A stretch of DNA of 64,000 bases, taken from assembly GCA_002840245.1 (NCBI GenBank), contig PHAA01000008.1, positions 1-64,000 of the forward strand, in the 5' to 3' direction. Shown piece by piece: positions 1 through 6,014 of the stretch. Position numbers and translations under genes: made by a program. Under the pieces are notes generated by a model. That model did no database searches and was not told the DNA's origin. It worked only from the letters and a program-made list of their open reading frames with translations. The stretch's first letter is position 1, and each line of letters begins with the position of its first letter. The DNA is from Firmicutes bacterium HGW-Firmicutes-15. Its GTDB lineage: Bacteria; Bacillota; Syntrophomonadia; Syntrophomonadales; Syntrophomonadaceae.

Positions 1-1
1 A

Positions 2-109
2 TATAAAGAGTTTGGTGATCCTAAATATCGTCCATGCCCCTTACTGGTCAAAATGGTACGTGCGGGCAAACTTGGACGCAAGAACGGCGAAGGCTTCTTC
101 GTATACTAA
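2..109 (+). CDS. 3-hydroxyacyl-CoA (3-hydroxybutyryl-CoA) dehydrogenase, C-terminal end only
   Basis: The window opens inside a reading frame whose last 35 residues end in [11 protein letters not shown] and a TAA stop. This tail, with the preceding segment on a basic hydrophobic helix, is the usual C-terminus of NAD-dependent 3-hydroxyacyl-CoA dehydrogenases of the butyrate/fatty-acid oxidation pathways. The Rossmann NAD-binding domain and the catalytic His lie outside the window, so substrate and start cannot be judged. A strong hairpin follows directly, so this is probably the last gene of its operon. Confidence 0.75.
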   Translation, partial: YKEFGDPKYRPCPLLVKMVRAGKLGRKNGEGFFVY

Positions 110-130
110 GCCGATAAAAAATGAAAAACC

Positions 131-163
131 AAAGGGGGTCTCACCACTGGTGAGACCCCCTTT
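131..163. terminator. Strong bidirectional terminator hairpin
   Basis: A near-perfect inverted repeat with arms 131-145 and 149-163 (AAAGGGGGTCTCACC and its complement) sits between two convergent genes. The arms carry A and T at their outer ends, giving a short U tract in both directions. It can end the dehydrogenase gene on the plus strand and the peptidoglycan-binding-like gene on the minus strand. Confidence 0.85.
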
Positions 164-201
164 ATAATTACGTTTATTATAAATTCTTTTAATATAAGAT
201 T

Positions 202-723
202 TTAACGTCCCAAATGCCTGCTGGCATGGTTTATTGTGGTCTTTTTAATAAGAGCTCCCAGGGTCTGGGAATCCATGATGCCTGTAATCGTGAGAGTACT
301 CTTTTCTTGAAATTCACGTATGCGTTGGGTGTACTCCTGATCGGCTGATATTCCCACTGTGCTTAACATCATTTCAATATCTCTTTTTTCCGCCTGTGAT
401 AAAACTAGCAGTTTATTCCCATTCCCGTTTGCGGGGGCCGGGGCGGACGAAACGGCAGTGCTAGACTGAGTGGTTACAGAGGTCGTGGTATTTGTGGTTT
501 TTTGTGGTACATCTGGTGGTATATCCTTAGATGGAATCTTAACCTCTAACTGGCTGCTGGAAGGTTTATCCTGTGCAGTCGCTTCCAGTGCCTCCTGATT
601 GGAACGTTCCCTGAGTATTTGCTCGGAGATGTATTTATAATTCATTATAATCCCTAGAGTAGAACCGGCAACTACGGCTGCGGCAAGAATAAGAACAAAA
701 AACCAGTAATATTCCTTTTTCAA
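202..723 (-). CDS. Membrane-anchored protein with peptidoglycan-binding-like C-terminus
   Basis: I place the start at TTG 723 because GGGAGG lies 8 bases upstream; an earlier in-frame TTG at 741 lacks such a site. The product (about 173 residues) has one N-terminal membrane helix (FFVLILAAAVVAGSTLGII), a Ser/Thr/Pro-rich linker at about 45-100, and a C-terminal segment with the IREFQEK...GIMDSQTLGALI pattern of PG_binding_1 modules. The likely layout is an inner anchor with an extracytoplasmic domain touching the cell wall. No catalytic domain is present. The C-terminal match is short, so the domain call is moderate. Confidence 0.6.
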   Translation of the reverse strand: MKKEYYWFFVLILAAAVVAGSTLGIIMNYKYISEQILRERSNQEALEATAQDKPSSSQLEVKIPSKDIPPDVPQKTTNTTTSVTTQSSTAVSSAPAPANGNGNKLLVLSQAEKRDIEMMLSTVGISADQEYTQRIREFQEKSTLTITGIMDSQTLGALIKKTTINHASRHLGR

Positions 724-793
724 TCCCCTTGCCTCCCTCAACCTAGATACAAGTAATTTTAAAACATTTTAGGAAAAGTTTCAACATTATTAG

Positions 794-1030
794 CTAAAAG
801 CCATAATCTCGGCGAGGTTCTTTGGTATCTTTAATGAGAGTTACCGAGGTGGAATTAAACATAGCAAAAACCTCATCGCCCTCTTTCAAATGCATGTCAT
901 GAGCTGCACCTGCCGTAATTGTTGCGGTTACAGGTTGGTCTCCAACATCTACAATTATTTCTGTCATTTCTTGACCCGGCTTAATTCTCATAATATTGCC
1001 CACCAGTTTATTGGAATCACTAATCCGCAT
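794..1030 (-). CDS. mop: Molbindin-type molybdenum-pterin-binding protein (TOBE domain)
   Basis: This 78-residue protein is a single TOBE/Mop domain of about 68 residues (MRISDSNKLVGNIMRI...VTATITAGAAHDMHLKEGDEVFAMFNSTSV) plus a short charged tail. Molbindins bind molybdate or tungstate oxyanions as oligomers in the cytoplasm and are thought to store or buffer the metal. AAAGGAGG lies well placed before the ATG. It stands alone between an upstream minus-strand gene and a divergent plus-strand gene. No mod transporter genes are in the window. Confidence 0.85.
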   Translation of the reverse strand: MRISDSNKLVGNIMRIKPGQEMTEIIVDVGDQPVTATITAGAAHDMHLKEGDEVFAMFNSTSVTLIKDTKEPRRDYGF

Positions 1031-1185
1031 AGTTGTACCTCCTTTTTTCTCTTAGCTTATACTAAAGGGAAGTATTTTAAACTACAAATACTAGCAAATT
1101 TGCGATGCAAGGATTCACCTGCTACAATTAAGGCAATTAGCAGAAATCCAGATGAATATAAAGCTTTAAAGGAGCAAAGAAAGCT

Positions 1186-2247
1186 ATGTTTTTTATCTAT
1201 ATATATCGTATATATGAGACTGGTCGTGAATTCAATCTTGACCTTCTAGAAAGACAGCTCCCTCACGAGCATATGCCATCAAGGGCACGATTTTCTCGCG
1301 TCAAGACCAAGTCAATACAGATAGAAGCCCCGCCCTTACTCGTTAAATTAGGGAGCTTTACTTTAGACGAAAAACCGGATGCAGTTATTTTCACTGCCCA
1401 GGCAAAAATCTTTGACATTGGAGCTATTAGCATATGTCTTAGTTATGAACAAAGGAGTTCAGACAATAATGATCTCGAAGAAATAGGGCTTCGATTTTCT
1501 GGGCAGAGAGGACTTGATGGAATATATGACCAAACCCTGAAATACCTGCAGAAACTGTTGGAGCCAGGTCTAGACAGTCTTGAGATAGACCCTCACTTCT
1601 ATGAAGATTACACTATTTATCGAATCACTCACCCCGATCAGCTTCCAGATCCGGTACCCCTGCTGATGGGCGAGAGAATAGATTTTAGTGAACAGATGAG
1701 GGAACAGGTTTTAAAAAACCGGCTGAGCTACAGTCAAGGGGACTTTGCAATCATTACCTGGGATACTGCTCTAATCTGTGAATTAGAGGACCCAAGTGAT
1801 TTACGGGACTTAATAGAGTTTGCAAATGTACAGTTGCTAGAGTTGCGTTACTATGACAACGTGCTTAACAAGCAAATGGATAAAATGTACGACGATATAG
1901 AACTGGCCGAGACCAAGTCCCGCTATCGCAAAATGCGTCATTATCGGCAAATAATTGGCACCCGTATGCAGCTAATTGCCGATATAACCGAAGTAAGAGA
2001 AAAAATCGAAAACCTGATAAAAATAACCGAAGATATTTATTACGCTAGGGTCTATCAGACCACATTAAAAGTTCTGCGCAGTGATCAATGGACAGCAAGT
2101 CTAAACCGAAAGCTGGAGGTAATACAGCAGAACTATACCTTGCTTAGCAGCGAAGTCAATATCCAGCACTCCTACTACCTGGAGTGGATTATAATAGTGC
2201 TCATTGCTTTGGAATTCGGTTTCGCCATCCTGAATACGATTTTTTGA
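1186..2247 (+). CDS. RMD1/DUF155-like protein with C-terminal membrane anchor
   Basis: The 353-residue product starts at ATG 1186 with AAAGGAG nine bases upstream. The middle holds GDFAIITWDTALICELEDP, then a helical region rich in Glu, Arg and Tyr (about 215-320), and it ends in one hydrophobic helix (LEWIIIVLIALEFGFAILNTIF). The order of a mixed alpha/beta domain, coiled coil and a C-terminal LEWIIIxLIxxE helix is that of the RMD1/sporulation RMD1 (DUF155) family, whose bacterial role is unknown. The protein would be tail-anchored with most of it in the cytoplasm. Family assignment is from motif memory and moderately sure. Confidence 0.6.
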   Translation: MFFIYIYRIYETGREFNLDLLERQLPHEHMPSRARFSRVKTKSIQIEAPPLLVKLGSFTLDEKPDAVIFTAQAKIFDIGAISICLSYEQRSSDNNDLEEIGLRFSGQRGLDGIYDQTLKYLQKLLEPGLDSLEIDPHFYEDYTIYRITHPDQLPDPVPLLMGERIDFSEQMREQVLKNRLSYSQGDFAIITWDTALICELEDPSDLRDLIEFANVQLLELRYYDNVLNKQMDKMYDDIELAETKSRYRKMRHYRQIIGTRMQLIADITEVREKIENLIKITEDIYYARVYQTTLKVLRSDQWTASLNRKLEVIQQNYTLLSSEVNIQHSYYLEWIIIVLIALEFGFAILNTIF

Positions 2248-2291
2248 CAGGTGAACGTTCTAACTGTTTCTTCAGGGGAGACATTTGTTGG

Positions 2292-2510
2292 TTATACTGG
2301 TTCATCCGGTATATATTCTAGTAAGCTTTCCGGCCCTGCCTGGCAAGCAAACAGTTTACAGAGTTTATCTATTGTATAAAAATCAATTCTAGTTACATTT
2401 TCATGGTATAAGTTGGAGATTGTGTTTCTATTTAATCCGGTACGTTCATGAACTTCCTGTATGGTCATTTTATTAATTCCCATAAATTTTGATAAATTGA
2501 CCTTTATCAT
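2292..2510 (-). CDS. Small XRE/Cro-CI family transcriptional regulator
   Basis: The 72-residue protein is a single helix-turn-helix domain: MTIQEVHERTGLNRNTISNL gives helix 2, turn and recognition helix, followed by YTIDKLCKLFACQAGPESLLEYIP, the typical end of the HTH_26 subfamily. It should act as a DNA-binding dimer in the cytoplasm. The gene lies just downstream, in the same direction, of the candidate RNA gene at 2954-3200; a hairpin terminator at 2899-2940 separates the two. Targets cannot be told from the sequence. Confidence 0.85.
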   Translation of the reverse strand: MIKVNLSKFMGINKMTIQEVHERTGLNRNTISNLYHENVTRIDFYTIDKLCKLFACQAGPESLLEYIPDEPV

Positions 2511-2898
2511 TTGATGTCCCCCTTATCTAGATAATGCATAAATAGTAATGTAAAATGCTTAGGAAGTAAATCAGTTATCCCAATAAATGATTAACTACTT
2601 GTGTAATATGCTTAACAAAATAAGTAAGGATTAATAGCTCGTCAGATGCTTTCAAGCTTCGATTGTGGCCGCTATTTCCATGTTTAGCGAATATAATTAT
2701 GAGCTTTTAAGGTATTTTAACAGGTCAAGGATTTTCCCTTTGATTAGGGGTGGGGGGATCTGAAGCTTTATTGGGGACTACCTCAAAAGGCCATCAGGCC
2801 ACTTAATGGTCAAATGGTCAGACCGAGGGTAAATATTATTCCACATAGGAGAATAAGTAAAGACTTTGATATCTAATAAAAACAAACAATGAGCAAAG

Positions 2899-2940
2899 AA
2901 AAATGTCCTCTATTAGTTCTAAACTTAAGAGGACATTTTT
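2899..2940 (-). terminator. Hairpin terminator downstream of the candidate RNA gene
   Basis: Perfect 13-base arms at 2899-2911 (AAAAATGTCCTCT) and 2928-2940 enclose a 16-base loop. Read on the minus strand the second arm ends in five T. It sits 14 bases beyond the 3' arm of the 2954-3200 element, where a terminator of a minus-strand RNA would be expected. Because the arms start with A and end with T, it could also work on the plus strand. Confidence 0.7.
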
Positions 2941-2953
2941 TATGTTTATATAA

Positions 2954-3200
2954 GGTGGCGGAGAAAGACTTAGAATCTCTGATCAAAAGACTGATAACCT
3001 CTCCTTTAACCTGAAACGAACCGCCTGATTACTATACTGACATTTATTAGACGAACCTAAACCAGATTTAAATTTAACTGATCTAAACTAAATGCTTACG
3101 AGATTTACTACTCTTTGACTGATCTTTGATGGACTAGGAAACCAATAAACCTGTAATCCTATGATACTAGAACTGTGGGTACTATTATTTCTCCGCCACC
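2954..3200 (-). ncRNA. Candidate structured non-coding RNA closed by a perfect 13-bp helix
   Basis: A 950-base gap between the XRE gene and the SPRY/FN3 gene holds a 247-base unit whose two ends, 2954-2966 (GGTGGCGGAGAAA) and 3188-3200, are perfect inverted complements. On the minus strand it is preceded by a good -35/-10 promoter (3236-3209) that would start transcription at the first bases of the 5' arm, and it is followed by a hairpin terminator (2940-2899). No open frame of useful length or ribosome-binding site is evident inside. The layout fits an independent structured RNA. I could not match it to 6S, tmRNA, SRP or RNase P RNA by eye. Confidence 0.55.
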
Positions 3201-3208
3201 GTAATTTC

Positions 3209-3236
3209 ATTATAGTATAAAAGATTGAAAAAGCAA
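3209..3236 (-). promoter_or_regulatory. Sigma-A-like promoter of the candidate RNA gene
   Basis: On the minus strand TTGCTT (3236-3231) and a perfect TATAAT (3214-3209) are separated by 16 bases. The expected start point, 7 to 8 bases further, falls at 3200-3201, exactly where the 13-base terminal helix of the 2954-3200 unit begins. The -35 box matches only the first half of the consensus. Confidence 0.6.
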
Positions 3237-3462
3237 TAACCAAATAAAACCAACATTATAACCGATCCCTGGCCAGGATAAAGCTTCTTCGTCATATTAC
3301 TTTAATGTCAATTGGATATCCAGGATAGTGCCAGATCATTACTTCAAGGATCGAAGCATTCACTCCTCAGTGGATCTATTATCCTGAGAAAATTTAGGTT
3401 GAATAACAAATAACAGCTAGGTTCCTGTATAATTTAAAAAAATGTCAGAAGGAGTTGTCTTT

Positions 3463-4539
3463 ATGAAAAAGAAGAAAATTTTGTTATTTACATTGACGTT
3501 CCTAGTCCTTATTTTGGCATTAGAGGTGGGGAGTGCCAGCGCAGAAGATGTGACGTGGAATCCAAACGATAAAGGAGCAGCTATTGTTTTATCAAATGGC
3601 AATCTAACCGCAGTTTATAATAATAGTAATGGAAGTAATGTAAGAGCTTCAGAAGGCAAAACTCAAGGAAAATGGTATTGGGAGATAAAAGTAGATTCTG
3701 CTAATTCAGATGCTGCTGTAAATTTAGGTGTAGCACACCCATTACAGTCGATCTCCACTGATATTTATCCTAACTTTAATAATCAGGGATTCCTTGCCAG
3801 ATTTTACCCCCAAAATACTGGAGATATTTATGGTTTCAGTCTCGATATGGACTCCAAAATATTGCAAATTAGCAAAAATAATACCCTTGTTGCAACAAAA
3901 TCAAGTGTAGCCGGAGAAGTAAGGCCTATTTTGGGCGACAATAATACAAATTCAAGTGCTAGCTATACTGCTAATTTCGGTGCAACACCGTTTGTGTATT
4001 CTGTTCCAACTGGGTATCAGCCATATGATGGATCTCAGCAAAAAACTCAAGCACCAACCAACTTGGCAGCAACGTCTGGTGATGCCCAAGTGACTTTATC
4101 TTGGATAGCTGTAACTGATGCAACAAGTTATAAAATAAAACGCGCTGCAACCGCTGGTGGGCCATATAATGAAATTGAAGCGAACATAAAAGACACCAGC
4201 TATAAAGATACTCGCTTAACAAATGATAAGAAATATTTCTATGTAGTTAGTGCTGTTTCCTCTAGTGATGAGAGTGTTAACTCGACCGAAGTATCTGCAA
4301 CTCCGAAGGCAGCGTCAAATACTGGCAACGGAACCCTGATAGTAACATTTGAGAATGCTCCAGATAAGGTATTAAGTATAAGCATGGCACAAATTGAGGA
4401 ATTCATAAGTTGGTATAATGATCCTTCCAGGGTAGGAAATGCATATATGATAAAGAGCCCAGATACCGGACTCTTTAAAAGTATTAAGTACTATTTGGTA
4501 TTTGATAAGATCGTAGCCTGGGAAGTTAGACAATACTAA
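3463..4539 (+). CDS. Secreted SPRY domain plus fibronectin type III protein
   Basis: I choose ATG 3463, which has AGAAGGAG eight bases upstream, rather than the ATG at 3442. The product (358 residues) has a signal peptide (lysines, then LLFTLTFLVLILALEV, cut near SASA). Residues about 25-185 form a SPRY-like domain (GKWYWEIKVDS, later IYGFSLDMDSK), about 190-280 a fibronectin type III domain (APTNLAATSGDAQVTLSW...YFYVVSAVSS), and the last 70 residues an unrecognised domain with a WYND motif. SPRY and FN3 are protein- or sugar-binding modules, so an extracellular binding role is inferred. No sorting signal or SLH domain is present. Confidence 0.75.
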   Translation: MKKKKILLFTLTFLVLILALEVGSASAEDVTWNPNDKGAAIVLSNGNLTAVYNNSNGSNVRASEGKTQGKWYWEIKVDSANSDAAVNLGVAHPLQSISTDIYPNFNNQGFLARFYPQNTGDIYGFSLDMDSKILQISKNNTLVATKSSVAGEVRPILGDNNTNSSASYTANFGATPFVYSVPTGYQPYDGSQQKTQAPTNLAATSGDAQVTLSWIAVTDATSYKIKRAATAGGPYNEIEANIKDTSYKDTRLTNDKKYFYVVSAVSSSDESVNSTEVSATPKAASNTGNGTLIVTFENAPDKVLSISMAQIEEFISWYNDPSRVGNAYMIKSPDTGLFKSIKYYLVFDKIVAWEVRQY

Positions 4540-4655
4540 AAATTTAAGCATGGCAGAAGATGGGATAAATACGTCTTGGGAGACCGGAGTCTTGTTTGCA
4601 GGAAAACACTCCAATTTGTCGAAAGTATCTTTATCACTAATTGAATGAGGGAATT

Positions 4656-5159
4656 ATGAGCTTTTTACAAAAATATTTATTTAATAAGAGACTTAAACAG
4701 TTGGAGGAACTTCTTGAAGCATATAAAAAGGAACGAAATGAGGACTGTCAAACTAAGAAGACAACTAAAACGAAAAATGGGGCACCGATATATTTAGTAC
4801 ATTGCCCTTCATTGGAAGAAGGACAATTATTCGGAGGCTTTATTTACTTGTTAACGACTAAGGGTTTTGATGGATGTCTAAGCTATACAGTCTTAAGGGA
4901 TAAAGAACAGTGGATACATATTGATGACATTCATCACAAGATTTTAAATCAAGGTATAGGTACTCAGTTGCTAATGTACATTGATGAAATTTCCAGGGAA
5001 AGCAATATTAAAAGGATTATTGCATGGTTATCCCCTATAGATTTAGGGAGCCATAAAGAAAGGCTGCTACATTTCTATATGAAAAACGGATATCAAATTG
5101 CAGAGGGCAAAGATCCTGTTTGGACTAACCAGGGCTTAATTGCTACTAAATATTTATAA
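4656..5159 (+). CDS. GNAT-like acetyltransferase
   Basis: ATG 4656 follows GAGGG and is preferred to the in-frame ATG at 4641. The first 45 residues are a charged helix. The rest carries the GNAT pattern: a beta strand (WIHIDDIHHK), the acetyl-CoA pyrophosphate loop NQGIGTQLL (Q/R-x-x-G-x-G/A like), a helix, and the motif B region RLLHFYMKNGYQI. The substrate cannot be told. It lies downstream of the SPRY/FN3 gene but 116 bases away, so co-transcription is uncertain. The N-terminal half is more divergent than in typical GNATs. Confidence 0.65.
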   Translation: MSFLQKYLFNKRLKQLEELLEAYKKERNEDCQTKKTTKTKNGAPIYLVHCPSLEEGQLFGGFIYLLTTKGFDGCLSYTVLRDKEQWIHIDDIHHKILNQGIGTQLLMYIDEISRESNIKRIIAWLSPIDLGSHKERLLHFYMKNGYQIAEGKDPVWTNQGLIATKYL

Positions 5160-5217
5160 CAAGGCAGGAAGATACTTCCTTGCGCCGAATAAATGAAGGT
5201 GAAGGGGGAGTGAAAGT

Positions 5218-5472
5218 TTGCGCAAGCGTAATTATGGGATGTTTTTAGACTTAGTAAAACGTAGTTGCGGAGGTGACGCCTTTAACTTAGTTGACGTGTT
5301 ATCTGATAACTACTCACCACGGCAACGAGCGGAACAGGCAAAACAACTAGTGGAAGATGGATTTATAGAACTAAAACAATTAAATGCAACTGATACTACT
5401 ATTACAATAAAGGGAGTCTTTACAGAGAAAGGATTGGCACAGATTAAAGCTGGAAATTCTTTGGAAAGATAG
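5218..5472 (+). CDS. Small protein with winged-helix-like C-terminus
   Basis: The frame starts at TTG 5218 with AGGGGGAG eight bases upstream. The 84 residues contain two helices (FNLVDVLSDNY, RAEQAKQLVEDGFIELKQL) followed by a hairpin-like segment (TTITIKGVFTEKGLAQIK). Helix-helix-wing with 'LVEDGFIEL' and 'FTEKGL' is the pattern of small winged-helix proteins such as PadR/MarR-like domains, but it is too short for a sure call. It ends in a good terminator 13 bases after the stop, so it is an independent or last gene. Function unknown. Confidence 0.6.
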   Translation: MRKRNYGMFLDLVKRSCGGDAFNLVDVLSDNYSPRQRAEQAKQLVEDGFIELKQLNATDTTITIKGVFTEKGLAQIKAGNSLER

Positions 5473-5484
5473 AACTTGAGAACC

Positions 5485-5510
5485 AAGCCGTTCCTTTGGG
5501 AGCGGCTTTT
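5485..5510 (+). terminator. Rho-independent terminator
   Basis: Ten-base arms AAGCCGTTCC (5485-5494) and 5499-5508 pair with one G-U, around a TTTG loop, followed by TT and a further T. It ends the small gene at 5218-5472. Confidence 0.85.
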
Positions 5511-5650
5511 GTTATGTCGAGTAGATATAAACAAGGACTGACAGCAACTTCCTTCCGAAGTATTCTGAATAAAAAAGGGGATGTCCGAGGGTGATTTACA
5601 GCGGAAAAATAAAGATATGCAACACTAAACCCTAAAACTATAAATAGGCA

Positions 5651-5675
5651 AAAAAATAAAGGGCTTTAAAAGCCC
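5651..5675 (-). terminator. Terminator of tRNA-Leu(CAA)
   Basis: On the minus strand, arms 5675-5670 and 5666-5661 (GGGCTT/AAGCCC) with a three-base loop are followed by a run of T broken by one A (5660-5651). It lies 12 bases beyond the CCA end of the tRNA. Confidence 0.8.
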
Positions 5676-5686
5676 TACATTTCTAG

Positions 5687-5771
5687 TGGTGCCAGAGGTG
5701 GGACTCGAACCCACACGCCTCGCGGCACACGATTTTGAGTCGCGCTCGTCTGCCAATTCCGACACTCTGGC
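5687..5771 (-). tRNA. tRNA-Leu (anticodon CAA)
   Basis: The minus strand reads a class II tRNA of 85 bases with acceptor stem GCCAGAG/CTCTGGC, discriminator A and an encoded CCA. The anticodon loop CTCAAAA lies on a five-base stem, giving CAA for UUG codons. The T arm holds GGTTCGAGTCC and there is a long variable arm, as expected for tRNA-Leu. A consensus promoter and a terminator flank it. Confidence 0.95.
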
Positions 5772-5808
5772 TCAGGATACTAAGGTCACCATAGGTGACG
5801 CAAACATT

Positions 5809-5837
5809 ATTATACTGGGATGGATCATAGTTGTCAA
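5809..5837 (-). promoter_or_regulatory. Consensus promoter of tRNA-Leu(CAA)
   Basis: The minus strand has TTGACA (5837-5832), a 17-base spacer and TATAAT (5814-5809), both perfect. The expected start point near 5801 leaves about 30 bases of leader before the tRNA. Confidence 0.9.
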
Positions 5838-6014
5838 TACTTCATCTCATGCTCTTTATGAAAGCAAAAGTATTTTAAAGGGAAGTTGCAGGGGCTTTCA
5901 TAATATGCGGAGGTTTTATAAAAAGGGGAAAACACGCTATAATAAAACGGGGCAGGGAATTAGACCCTGCCTGCTGAATTTTACCAACGAGCTTATATAA
6001 GGGGGGATTTACTG

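Noticed and set aside
890-1249. A 119-codon plus-strand frame over the molbindin gene
   Set aside because: Antisense shadow of the mop gene running on into the gap; no start site.
3417-3602. Short minus-strand frame over the start of the SPRY/FN3 gene
   Set aside because: Antisense of the signal peptide region; no ribosome-binding site.
5584-5629. A 15-codon frame after AAAAAAGGGG
   Set aside because: Too short, no conserved features, and it lies in the tRNA flank.
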